From: Blastomussa wellsi
Taxonomy: Eukaryota > Cnidaria > Anthozoa > Scleractinia > Plerogyridae
Direction: 5' to 3'
Assembly: GCA_947652115.1 (NCBI GenBank)
Contig: OX393570.1
Location: forward strand, 8,062,889 to 8,126,888
Length of the DNA: 64,000 nt
Shown here piece after piece: positions 17,562 through 27,530 of this stretch. A program made the translations under genes and the position numbers. The notes under the pieces were generated by a model. It made no database searches, was not told the DNA's origin, and saw only the letters and a list, made by a program, of their open reading frames with translations. Within the stretch, counting starts at the first letter, position 1; the number at the start of each line of letters is the position of its first letter.

Positions 17562-17786
17562 ATGGGCCGTGGACGCAAAGGTGTTCTCATTCAAGCTTCA
17601 ACCATTGGGAAAAAAAGGACAAGAAGTGACGTTAACCAAAAATATTCTGATATTTTTGGCAGAAACAACACCGTTAAAAATCCAGAAGAAATTTTTCTTG
17701 ACCCTGGAGTTTTGAATTATTTGCGCAGTTTGCGCCCGAGCGAGATTGTTAAAACTGTTCTTCCAACCACTCCCCGAGCGCTGTGA
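17562..17786 (+). CDS. Small basic protein between integrase and PolB
   Basis: 74 residues; ATG at 17562, 23 bp after the integrase stop. The N-terminus is strongly basic (MGRGRKG, GKKRTR) and could bind DNA. The last 38 bp overlap the 3' end of PolB on the other strand, so its final 12 codons are constrained by both genes. No family is recognised. It could be a virion core or terminal-protein-like factor, or simply a short non-functional frame. Confidence 0.5.
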   Translation: MGRGRKGVLIQASTIGKKRTRSDVNQKYSDIFGRNNTVKNPEEIFLDPGVLNYLRSLRPSEIVKTVLPTTPRAL

Positions 17787-20700
17787 TCACTTCCGTGTCC
17801 AACAGTTCTGCAAAGTCTTCTTCTGTGAGTGAGGTGTCACCCCACACCCCACAACACTCTTTTTTCCCATATGCTTTTGTGTGGATCCCGTCTTCCGCAA
17901 TCCAGCGTTTTGAATCAAACGCGCACAGTGAAATCTTGTTCACGTGCATGCCCCAGATTTCATGCCCTTCGCTCCGCAGAATGTTCATGCCGTGTCTCAT
18001 CTGTTTCTTCTCGCCAAAAATCATTTCGCGGTAATGCTCGTGCTTGATTTTTTTCTTGACGACGCACTTTTTCACCCCCTTTGCCTTTTTTATATTTTTT
18101 TCGTCCCCTCGGAGGATGGAATACATTTTTGACCTGAGACAGATGACTTCGTCAATTGGCACCCCCGCGCATTCATCTTTCATTTTGCCCAGGACCTTTT
18201 TGTTGACGTTTGAGTGCAGCGGGTGCTCCTTCGGGTAATCACTCAAGTCATACAATGATTTGTTTCGTGCAACGTCTTTGTACACGTCTTCTGTTTCGAT
18301 CTCGAGCAGAAGGCTGTCCGTGTCTGTGTACAAAAGTTCACATTTTGGTCCGTACTGCTTTTTCAGGTGGTTGTAGAAAAAGTCGTACATGAGGATCTTG
18401 CTGTTGTCCAGGATCGTCATGCCCATGTACACCGGTTTGTTCAGCAGAATTTTTCCTTTGTGCATGTGTATGCCCGCCATATCATTTGTGAATTCAACAA
18501 ACCTTGAGTACAGGGGGCTGGCAACCAGTTTTCTTATTTTGTTTTCTTCATCACCGCGCACGATTTTGATGTCCGTGCGCTTCCGCAGGTTCTCCATCGT
18601 TTTCCCGAACACCGAGTTGTTCATCAGCTTGTAGAAGTTCTTTTCAAAGTCGCTTTTTGCTTCTTTTCGGAACTCTGTGTTCATCATGATGTACGGCTCC
18701 ATCCAGCGCTCTTGATCGAACTCGAGCACCTTGTGGACTTTTTTCAATTTCATGCCCTGTTTCAGATAAAACTGGAGGTTCCTGTAATGCAAAACGTAAT
18801 TGTTTTTGTCTTCAAGCGTCAGCAGCAGCTTCTTGTCTTTGGGTGGTTTCAGATCAAGCTTTTCCATCAGACGATTTTGATAGTCCGACATGTCCTCTTT
18901 TTTTACCGCCTTTTTTTCCGGTGCAAGCGGATAGCTGTTGTGCTCTTCATGCAGTTCCGCCGGATATTCAAGGTCAACCTCAAGAATCCACCCAGTTTTT
19001 GCACCCTCTTTTTTCTTTTGGATTTCTTCTTCAGTCGGCATGACACGTTTCCATTTGAAATTCCTCAATGGCAGGGGCTTGCACATGGCCCAGCCGTAAA
19101 GGTTATTTGCATCGAGATACATGATCCAACTTTTCGGTTTGCTTTCATCGAAGCCTTCACACATTGGGTTGTTGGCTTTGGCGTGCCTCTTACTGGCCAT
19201 TGAAATCCCGCCGCGCATCCCCCTTTCCACAAACAAATGCATGTCGATGTCTGTGAAAAGCTCCAGCTCGACGCCTGTCATTTTCAAGAGCGCGTCCCAG
19301 CTCAATCCTGGTGATGTGAAATAATGCGCCGGATCAAGCCCATACTGCTTTTGACATAAGTCCCTGAAGTTTTCAAAAACATCTGCCAGCAGGGCGACAT
19401 CCGTTTTCACATAGAGATCGTGATAATCTCCAAGATTTTGGCACTCAAATGTTTCCCAGACTTTCTGTGCGTGCGCATATTCAGAATCTGTAATTCCTTC
19501 GTCATTCAGTTTGCTGTAAAACTTGTCTTTTTCAGGCAGTTTTGTCTCGTCGAATCTCTCCCATGAATCCATGTACTCATAAGGATAGATACCTTTTTGA
19601 AACAAAAGTTCGCTTCCGTTTGAAATTCCTGCTGTGTTTTTCAATGCCTCTTTGGGTGTTGCTTTCACAAGTGAATCGAGGCTCCCCTGCAGAAAATTCA
19701 AGCTGTCAATGAAATGCAAACCACCCATGGAAAATGTGATGTACTTTTCCATGTTGTTGGCGATGCATTTCACTTCTTTTTCTTGCTGCGCTATCGCTTG
19801 CATCAAGTGGTGCGCATCATAACCTCTCAGATTGTGAAATACCACTGGAATTGGGAATGTTTTGGGCTTCAACTTCAGTTTGAAATTGCACTCGTTGTGC
19901 GCGGCTCCGCGGAACTTGCCTGTCACGTGGCAGTGGTCTTTTACAGCGTCTCTGAAAACTGGTTGGATCAACGGTTTTTCACAAAATCGGCATTTTTCTT
20001 GTTTTTCCGCCGCTTCTTTTTGTTCTTTTGCCAACTTTTTCATGCAAATGAAATCCAGCTTCTTTTGCGCAAACCAGAAACATTTTTTGTGAACCTGCCC
20101 CAAATATTCGTCTTTGTTTTTGTTCCATGCTGGCAATGAGTCGAGGAAATTTTCTTTCATCAAACTTTTGTTGCATATATGGCATTCTGTTGCGCTTTTG
20201 AAATTTTCCCAATCTTTTGGTGACATCGCAACCGGTTTTGGTTCTTCCACACTTTCTCTCAATTTTTCTTCCTCTTGCACGATGTCGTTCAGAAAGTTCC
20301 CCACCGCATTTTTTCCCCTCCAGACTTTTGTGTTCATGATTTTTCCATCACTTCTAACACTCATCCAGGCGTACCCGCACGCTTCGTGCCATTCAGTTTT
20401 TTCTGTGAAACTTTTTTCTTTGCTCTCTGGCCCTCGCTCGCATGTCGAGATTTTTTTCACAAGTGCCTCAAAATCAGCATAAATCACGAATGGTGCCTTC
20501 ATCTGTTTGTGGAAATTCTGGAATGAAAGCTTGTTTTTTCCTTCTTCCGGCGTGTCAATCCTTGTGGGTCTGCCCTCCAAGCCGTTGCAATAATTTTCAT
20601 GCTCTGCAAGCAAATCCGCTCTTGTGTAACCTGTCAGGCACATCATGCAGTAGTGCTTTGTGTGGTGGGCTTTGGTCTGATCGCGAAACATAGCGCTCAC

Positions 20701-21621
20701 TTTTTTTACAAAACAGTAATGTTGAATTTCTCCTGACTCAACCAGAATCAAATTAATACGTGGCAAGCTTTTCTCTTTCTCACTCACATGGTAGAATTTC
20801 ACGCAGTTTTTTTCCCAGCCAAAGACGTTTATTGCCAAATGTGCATTTTGTTTTTCAAGCTTTTCAATCTGTGACACCGGTGTTGGAAAAATGATGCCTG
20901 TCCAGTTTATTCCATCTTTGACTGGATATTTGCTTGGTCTTTGCGCATCTTTTGTTACTGGGAAAAGGGCCGCTCTGAGCGCCCACTTCAAACATTCGTT
21001 GTCTTTGTTTTTCACATTTACAATTGCTTTCTTTGCCGCGAGTTTGGCCGGCAGTGGCAACCATGACCCCCCGCGCAATGGCTGAAAGCGCGCGACATTC
21101 ACGTACGCGACCATTACTTCTACAAAATCCCATCCTGATCCTTCTGCTGACCAGTTCTCGATTTCTCCATTGATCTGGTCAATAAATTCATCGAATTTCT
21201 GGACAAACTTTACTTCGTCTTCCAGATCTTTCTGAAAGAAAATATATGGATCGTCGTTTTTGAAATAAACTTCTTTTTCGTCCGTTTTCGTACCTCCTTC
21301 TCCATCGTCAATTTCTCGTGAAAACTTTACTCTCATTCCGAAACCCACTTTCACGTTTTTAAATGAAACAATTTCATTTTTCACCACATTTATGAACTTA
21401 TCTTGATAAAGGTTTGCAAAAGTGTAAAGATCTTTGTTGTTTGGGTCATTTTCTCTGAATCTCATCGACCAGACGCGGAGCCATTCACGGTAATTTGTTT
21501 GTGAAATCATGAAATTTCCGTGAAGACGATTCTTTTCTGGGTCCAATGTTTCTTGTTGAATTCTGGGGGTTTGACCGTAAAACATTTGCAGTACATCGTT
21601 TGAATAGTCAGCTGCGGCCAT
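17749..21621 (-). CDS. polB: Protein-primed DNA polymerase B with N-terminal Cys/His domain
   Basis: 1290 residues from the ATG at 21621 inside the right terminal repeat. Residues 1-12 match the left end gene. Exonuclease motifs: YADFEAL (about 381-387), FHNLRGYDAHH (595-605) and YHDLYVKTDVALLAD (733-747). Polymerase motifs: A, YLDANNLYGWA (835-845); B, KLMNNSVFGK (998-1007); C, YTDTDS (1098-1103). The N-terminal part has DNECLKWAL (Cys210) and, near 300, a HYCFV block (His301), resembling an OTU/papain-fold protease core. A C2H2 finger follows at 323-345. A Cys/His segment ending DHCHVTGKFRG (about 562-572) resembles an endonuclease VII/HNH zinc loop. The frame is intact. It replicates the element by protein priming, as the family is known to do. 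Confidence 0.93.
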   Translation of the reverse strand: MAAADYSNDVLQMFYGQTPRIQQETLDPEKNRLHGNFMISQTNYREWLRVWSMRFRENDPNNKDLYTFANLYQDKFINVVKNEIVSFKNVKVGFGMRVKFSREIDDGEGGTKTDEKEVYFKNDDPYIFFQKDLEDEVKFVQKFDEFIDQINGEIENWSAEGSGWDFVEVMVAYVNVARFQPLRGGSWLPLPAKLAAKKAIVNVKNKDNECLKWALRAALFPVTKDAQRPSKYPVKDGINWTGIIFPTPVSQIEKLEKQNAHLAINVFGWEKNCVKFYHVSEKEKSLPRINLILVESGEIQHYCFVKKVSAMFRDQTKAHHTKHYCMMCLTGYTRADLLAEHENYCNGLEGRPTRIDTPEEGKNKLSFQNFHKQMKAPFVIYADFEALVKKISTCERGPESKEKSFTEKTEWHEACGYAWMSVRSDGKIMNTKVWRGKNAVGNFLNDIVQEEEKLRESVEEPKPVAMSPKDWENFKSATECHICNKSLMKENFLDSLPAWNKNKDEYLGQVHKKCFWFAQKKLDFICMKKLAKEQKEAAEKQEKCRFCEKPLIQPVFRDAVKDHCHVTGKFRGAAHNECNFKLKLKPKTFPIPVVFHNLRGYDAHHLMQAIAQQEKEVKCIANNMEKYITFSMGGLHFIDSLNFLQGSLDSLVKATPKEALKNTAGISNGSELLFQKGIYPYEYMDSWERFDETKLPEKDKFYSKLNDEGITDSEYAHAQKVWETFECQNLGDYHDLYVKTDVALLADVFENFRDLCQKQYGLDPAHYFTSPGLSWDALLKMTGVELELFTDIDMHLFVERGMRGGISMASKRHAKANNPMCEGFDESKPKSWIMYLDANNLYGWAMCKPLPLRNFKWKRVMPTEEEIQKKKEGAKTGWILEVDLEYPAELHEEHNSYPLAPEKKAVKKEDMSDYQNRLMEKLDLKPPKDKKLLLTLEDKNNYVLHYRNLQFYLKQGMKLKKVHKVLEFDQERWMEPYIMMNTEFRKEAKSDFEKNFYKLMNNSVFGKTMENLRKRTDIKIVRGDEENKIRKLVASPLYSRFVEFTNDMAGIHMHKGKILLNKPVYMGMTILDNSKILMYDFFYNHLKKQYGPKCELLYTDTDSLLLEIETEDVYKDVARNKSLYDLSDYPKEHPLHSNVNKKVLGKMKDECAGVPIDEVICLRSKMYSILRGDEKNIKKAKGVKKCVVKKKIKHEHYREMIFGEKKQMRHGMNILRSEGHEIWGMHVNKISLCAFDSKRWIAEDGIHTKAYGKKECCGVWGDTSLTEEDFAELLDTEVITALGEWLEEQF

Positions 21622-21839
21622 GTTCGCGTATATGGATGCGCGCACACTTCTTCAAATGGAAAATAAATTCTGGCGCAAATTGTGAAAACATGCCTGGAGC
21701 CTTGGTGTTGATACCACACACATGAAAAGTAGGCTTTCTGGTCGCAAGAAGGGTAACCGATGCATACCCGGCGACAAGTTGGAGACGGGTATGCATCGGT
21801 TACCCTAACTGCGCCAGAAAGCCTACTTTTCATGTGTGT
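21586..21839 (-). repeat. Right terminal inverted repeat of the Polinton
   Basis: The exact reverse complement of 6215-6468. The outer hairpin-forming part is 21716-21839. The PolB ATG (21619-21621) lies within it. Identical repeats suggest recent insertion, gene conversion or both. Confidence 0.95.
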
Positions 21840-21844
21840 TTATG

Positions 21845-24800
21845 TCATGCACCATATTATCACTTATAGTCACTTGTTAACCAGCGAAGGATTAAAACCA
21901 GATCCCCGTAAGGTGGAAGCTATCTGCAACATGCCTAAACCTGAAGATGTACAAGCCGTACAGCATTTTGTAAACACAGTCAACTACCTCTCAAGATTCC
22001 TAGAAGATTTGTCTGAGCCCCTCCGCAGACTGACACATAAAGATGTTCCCTGGGAATGGTCTCAAGAGCAAGATGAGGCCTTTGTTAAGATCAAGAAAGC
22101 TGTGTCCACTGCTCCAGTCTTGAAGTTCTTTACCCCAAGTGAACCTACTGAAGGAGGAGGAGATGCCTCGGACAAAGGAATTGGATTCACGCTCATGCAA
22201 CAAGGTCAGCCAGTAACCTATGCTAGCATAGCCCTGACAAAAGCTGAACAAAACTACTCGCAGATCGAAAAAGAACTGCTTGCACAAGTGTTTGGCATGG
22301 AGCACAATCACCAGTATGTATATGGCAGAAGAGTTACCCTGTGGACAGACCACAAGCCGTTGGAGGTGATTGCCAAGAAGCCCCTTGCTGCTGCTCCAAA
22401 ACGTTTACAGCGTCTTATGATGAGACTAATGCAGTATGATGTAGAAATCAAGTACAGGTGTGGCCCTGAGATGTATCTTGCGGATACACTTTCCAGAGCA
22501 TACCTGCCACATGAACATCATCCAAGAAAGGCGGATCAGGAAGTAGAGAAAATCCATTCTGTGAATTTCTTGTCAGTGTCCGAGCCACAGACCCAAGAAA
22601 TCCGGGAGGAGACTGCCAAAGATGCTATTCTGCAATCTCTGAAAGCCGTGATTCTGAATGGATGACCTAGCGAGAGAGAAAGCTTACCTACAGAACTCCG
22701 CCACTACTTCAATATCAGAGACAAGTTGGCTGCTCAAGATGGTGTCATTTTCAAGAGTCCAAAGTGTGTCATCCCAACGAGCCTGAGACCCAAGATTAAA
22801 GAAAAGCTCCACAGATCCCACATTGGTATTCAAGGATGCCTGAGAAGGGCACGAGAAGTCGTGTATTGGCCCAACATGAACAGAGAACTGGAAGATTTTA
22901 TCTCAAAGTGTGAAACCTGCAACACCTTCCAGCCTGCTCAGCAGAAAGAGCCTCTCATTTGCCATGAGATTCCACGATGCCCTCGGGAGAAGATTGGCTG
23001 CGACAGATTCACATTCAACAACCGAGATTACCTGTATACAGTCGACTACTTCTCAGATTATTTCGAGGTCGATGAGTTACACAAGGCAAAAACAGGAGCT
23101 GCAGTGATTGGAAAGTTGAAGAAACGCTTTGCCACGCATGGAATTCCAGATACATTCCACAGTGACAATGGTCCACCGTTTAACTCGAACGAATTCACAG
23201 TTTTTTCCGCAAAGTATGAGTTCGAACACATCACCAGTTCACCCGAGTACCCACAAAGCAACGGTAAAGTGGAAAATGCAGTAAAGACATAACATAACAT
23301 AACATTTTATTCAGGAGGCTTTAACACAAATACAAAAACATCCTGAATAGGGAAATCGTGAGGTTAACCCTATACAAAAACAATTTCCCTAACTAAAACT
23401 TACAAAAATATTTTAAAATTTCTAGAATTAGATAAAATTCAATGGCTACTGATTCAATAAATATTCAGTAAATTTTAAGTCTATTCTTAAAAACAGATAA
23501 TGATTCGACATGTACAACATATCCTGGCAAGTCATTCCATTTGCTTACAATGCGAGTAAAGAAAGAATATTTGTAGCAATTAAAAACCGCTCTTCTCAAG
23601 TAAAGTTTATAGTCGTGGTTAGCTCTTGTAACTTTTGGCAAACTCAAAGAAATCTGGGAATGAGAGGTGATCAATGCCAAAAACTATCTTATAACATTGA
23701 ACCAGAGATAGAAATTCTCTTTGCTTCTCTAGTGATTGCCATTTCAGTAAGCTACAACGATGTTCATAACTCATTTCGCCTCGTTTCTGCCTTAAAGCAA
23801 GTCGCGAAGCTCTTCTTTGAACCTTTTCCAGCGCCTCAATATCCTTAATCAAGTACGGGCTCCAAACAGGAGCCGCGTACTCAAGTATAGGCCGGACCAG
23901 TGACTTGTAGAGCTGCGAAAACACATCCCGGTTATTTGTTCCAATGGACCGCTTTATGATACCCAATACTATATTTGCCTTATTCACCGTTGCAAACACA
24001 TGCTTAGCACGCCAGTAACTGCAGAAGAGTGGATTTACCACTGAGGTACGCGAATTGGTTTGGGTTGAAAAGATCTAGATCAGACCAAAAGTCAACAACT
24101 TGGTTCCTCACCACCTCCTCTGCGATTTTGCATAGAATACACGTAAGTGAAATCTGACGATAGTTCTCTCTAAGATTCTTATTCCCTTTCTTGTACACCG
24201 GAGTAATATTGGCGTTTTTCCACATTGTCGGTAACTGACCCAACGAAAAAGATGTATTCAAAAGTAACGCTAACGGAGGAGATAACACCTGACTACATTC
24301 TTTCAGAATTCGTGGCGGTATGCCGTCTGGCCCAGGGGATTTATATCTTATCTTTTATTAAGACGTCCAAGAATCTGATGAAGAAAGCTGCCACTACCAA
24401 CTCAGATTTTCAGCTTGCCATGCTTGACTGGCGGAATACCCCGAATGAAGGTATGAAGAGTTCACCTGCACAGAGGATGTTCGGAAGGCGCACCACAACA
24501 TTGTTGCCAACTTCAAAAGAAATCCTGGAACCCCAGCTACTGAGAGATGTCAGAGAGAGAAAACTGAAGAGAAAAGAAGTTCAGACACGTTATTTCAACC
24601 AAAACGTTAAAGAACTTCCTAGTCTTACTGAGGGTGATGTTGTATGCATGAAGCCACAAGCCTCAGATGGAAAGCAGAGATGGACCAAGGCCCAAGTACA
24701 ACAACAAGTGGATGTCAGATCCTACGCTGTTAGAACTGAAGATGGCAGGTTGTTTAGAAGGAACCACAGACATCTTCGACAGTCGAAAGAGCAGTTCGTG

Positions 24801-25041
24801 GCTAAAGATGCTGATGTTGAAATTTCAAGTCCAGTTACAAACTGTCCACCAATCGAAGTCTACACAGAACCGTCAGCAGCACCAGCAGAAAGCAGCACAG
24901 GAGACCCAATGCCATTGTGCAGGCCAAGGACCACCAATCAGTCACCATCAATCACCATTAGCTGAGTATCAGAAAACCAGTGCAGTTACTCGTAGCGAAC
25001 GTTCCGTTCGTCCTCCTAGCTACTTGAAAGACTATGTTTAG
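21845..25041 (+). pseudogene. Ty3/gypsy pol remnant (RT end, RNase H, integrase)
   Basis: The frame opens with the end of reverse transcriptase (LLTSEGLKPDP-KV) and continues through RNase H (DASDKGIGF, SQIEKELLA, TDHKPLEV) to 22665, where a nonsense TGA interrupts. It resumes in the integrase: an HHCC-like zinc knuckle (H-SHIG..., C-TC), then catalytic-core residues DRF, DNGPPF and the S-YPQSNGK-E block. A LINE fragment (23289-24359) splits the integrase after E-NAVKT; the C-terminus continues from 24360 to about 24965. The RT catalytic core and gag are absent. The element is dead. Confidence 0.8.
23289..24359 (-). mobile_element. Internally deleted LINE fragment inside the gypsy integrase
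   Basis: On the minus strand the sequence encodes early reverse transcriptase (SPGPDGIP, then PVYKKGNK--ENYRQISL) and then jumps directly to the C-terminal region (LVRPILEYAAPVWSP, LEKVQRRASRLA), skipping the catalytic YADD block. The 3' end has a tandem ATGTT tail (CATAACATAACATAAC on the plus strand). AAGAC on both sides (23284-23288, 24360-24364) is the target duplication. A non-LTR element of CR1/RTE-like style. Its C-terminal peptide is related to that at 46150-46625. Confidence 0.75.
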
Positions 25042-25133
25042 ACCTAGTTTTGTTTATTATTTAAGATCTTTTGGAACGTTTTCCTATATCTGTTTGCCTT
25101 TTGTTACAGTTCAGTTTTTTTATGAAGGAAAGA

Positions 25134-25308
25134 TGTAACGTTATTATGTCACGCACCATATTATCACGTGACTCGGTATAGCCAATCACATGTGCTATAC
25201 TCCATGTGCTCTCAGTTTCTTCTATGGCACTTGTAAGTTCTGGATTCACCTTATTAAAGTCTTGGGTTAAACTGCCTTTGTGATTATCTTTCAAGCGGAA
25301 TCATAACA
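25134..25308 (+). repeat. 3' LTR of the gypsy element
   Basis: About 175 bp, beginning TGTAACGTTATTATG and ending ATAACA. A purine tract (GAAGGAAAGA) precedes it, as expected for plus-strand priming. The first about 35 bp match the left LTR remnant that is split by the Polinton, with one or two differences. Confidence 0.75.
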
Positions 25309-26090
25309 GTGACCCATATGTTAACTGAGTGTTGATCGCTGCTATCAAGCAACTTTCAACCATGGATGCCTTTAGTATACATGATCCACCCTTAGATTAT
25401 TCTCTCTATACCTATTCAATATTCATAAAACGAAACTGTAATTTGATGTGTGCATAGAATTATATAATAGTCATGAGAACCTGTTTCACATTTTTAGGCT
25501 AAATGGGTTGTAATATAAAGGGAGTCAGGTTTTGGTAACTTACTACAACCTCACCTCCCATAACAGCTATCATCTATACTATGGCCACTTACCTCTGTCC
25601 CCAAAGTGGTTTGTTGTAGGGGCTTGACTGACCTTTTTCCTTTTTATGCCCTTGATATCTATTGCACATCAATGAAACAAAACTGAATTCTTAAGTGCTC
25701 ACTCACACTTAAGGCTTAATCAGATTCTGATTACAACCCTTGTCTCACAACAGCCACCCCTCTACTAAACTACATCCCAGTATTTCAAATGTGTATAATA
25801 AAAATAGGATTTTCAATTTTTGTATTTTTTCCTTTTAGGGCAGTTTGGTAAATAAGAATTACTGAAAAAAAAAACTCAATCTAATTGTGCACTCATGAGC
25901 CTCAATTTAGTGGGAGCCCTAAACATTATCTTTATTTGAATATATTAGGGCTGGAAGCTAAAATTTAGGAGAACTTGACATCTGGTTGATTGACCTTCAA
26001 GTTGCAGTGCATGTGATCTTCTTCTTAGTTCAAAATATTAAAAGGCAGTTTTGATCACACATATCTAACTTCTTGTGCTCCAGACATAAA

Positions 26091-26269
26091 CAATAGGCCA
26101 TTTCCGAGTTCGCGTTAGCCTCTATTTCAAGGCGAGTCTAAGTGCAAAGTCTTTGTAATGAAAATGAGTTTCCATTCATATGGAAAGCAAACTGATTACC
26201 ATCACAAAACTTTCGCACTTAGACTCGCCTTGAAATAGAGGCTCGAGGGAACTCGGAAATGGCCTATTG
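26091..26269. repeat. Palindromic MITE
   Basis: CAATAGGCCATTTCCGAGTT at 26091 is the inverted match of the sequence ending at 26269, with inner arms sharing CTCTATTTCAAGGCGAGTCT. A 179-bp hairpin-type element. Confidence 0.7.
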
Positions 26270-26655
26270 ATGACGTTGATAACATGAAAAAGATCAGACA
26301 TGTTAATAAAGGTAAAGACACGTTCATAAAGTTTTTTGTTTCAATTGCCTCACTGACATCTTGTTAACAAGTCAACAGAAGAAACTAAATTAAGTTTGGA
26401 GAAGCAAAAACATGAAAAAGTAAAGCGAATGAAACAGCTGCCAGCAGGAAATATGACTGTAGCGATTTTGAAAGATTAATCAATAGATAATCGATAGATC
26501 GTTTTCACTCACGTGACCAAAAAAGATAAATCGAAAACCATTCAGTGAACAGAGTCAAGAAACTACTAAATTATAGAATATAAATAAAGAAAACACTTCT
26601 CCAAGTTTCAGGCGTGTGTGTTATTTCAAACTTCAGATATTGGTTGAAATGTCTC

Positions 26656-26690
<35 letters not shown>

Positions 26691-27412
26691 ATTGGTGTAC
26701 CTCAGTGGAACACAAACATGGCGGCCGGAAATAGTGTAAACATCTGGAGTTTACTTTGGTTATTGAGGCGACTGGTTACCAGTTTTGGACAAACAAATGT
26801 TTATATAAACACTTTTCCTAATACTTAAACTTCTAAAAGTCCCACACCGTCACAACACTAAAATTCAAATTGCGCTAGTTTCCAAACGAAGGACGCTGTT
26901 GAGCTGAAAAGTTGTACACAGATATAAATTTAGCACCTCTTATGCCTGACGAGTATAAAAAGTCTGGTTGCTCTTTGGTTTTAGATTTTAGAATTTTATG
27001 AACGTCACATGAAAACGCTCTATAAGTATGACATAATCAATTACATCAATGGGTAATAAATGTGACAAACGAGTAACTGATGACATTGATGAGTAATCAA
27101 TAGGCCACAAAGTTTTGAGGCTTTGGTTACTCATTGATCATGGACAATAATCAATAACTAATCAATTGCTCATTGATTACCAACCGATACCATTGATTAT
27201 CGAACAGTTATGCCTGGTGTAGTTTTCCAGCCAGTAATGCGTCAAAATATATAACTTTTTATTATACGACTGGTTATTAAAGATGAAACAAATCATGTAC
27301 TGTGATTGGCTACCCGACTCATCTCGACCGCTGGGATGAATCCTAAACATCATTTGCGTGTGCGTCCTTCGGGTCATACATATGTAATAAACCCTTTATT
27401 GAGCAATCTTGT

Positions 27413-27530
27413 TGAGTCAAGATGGCAGGCTATTGTTCTTGCTGTGCACGTTTATGGACCTGGACTAAATCTTAGTCCATAAACACGCACACAAGAATTT
27501 GGCCAATCTCCCACCATCTTGACCTCAAAC
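27413..27530. repeat. Palindromic repeat
   Basis: TTGAGTCAAGATGG at the left pairs with CCATCTTGACCTCAA at the right, and a central TGGAC...TTAGTCCA pair forms an inner stem. A small inverted-repeat element. Confidence 0.6.

Larger units (their letters stand above)
6215..21839. mobile_element. Polinton/Maverick virus-like element, complete
   Basis: A self-synthesising DNA transposon or endogenous virus. It has 254-bp terminal inverted repeats that I find identical base for base, and TTATG on both flanks (6210-6214 and 21840-21844; a 6-bp duplication with one mismatch is also possible, as Polintons usually make 6 bp). Gene order: two F-box-like proteins (+), 223-aa membrane protein (-), two minor-capsid candidates (-), 513-aa protein (+), 414-aa coiled-coil membrane protein (-), capsid candidate, ATPase and seven small genes (+), integrase and a small basic protein (+), and PolB (-). 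Base composition is richer in G+C than the flanks. Intact frames and identical ends suggest a young insertion. Confidence 0.95.
6200..25308 (+). mobile_element. Decayed Ty3/gypsy LTR retrotransposon hosting the Polinton
   Basis: The right LTR (25134-25308) begins TGTAACG and ends ATAACA. The left remnant begins with the same TGTAACGTTATTATG at 6200-6214 and resumes after the Polinton at 21840. The 5-bp sequence GTGAC lies directly before 6200 (6195-6199) and directly after 25308 (25309-25313), which is a target-site duplication. Gag, protease and most reverse transcriptase are missing: the left LTR is cut after about 35 bp and joined straight to late pol. The element therefore predates the Polinton insertion within it. 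Confidence 0.8.

Noticed and set aside
21760..21844. Gypsy frame extending into the Polinton end
   Set aside because: An accident of the junction; true pol sequence starts at about 21845.
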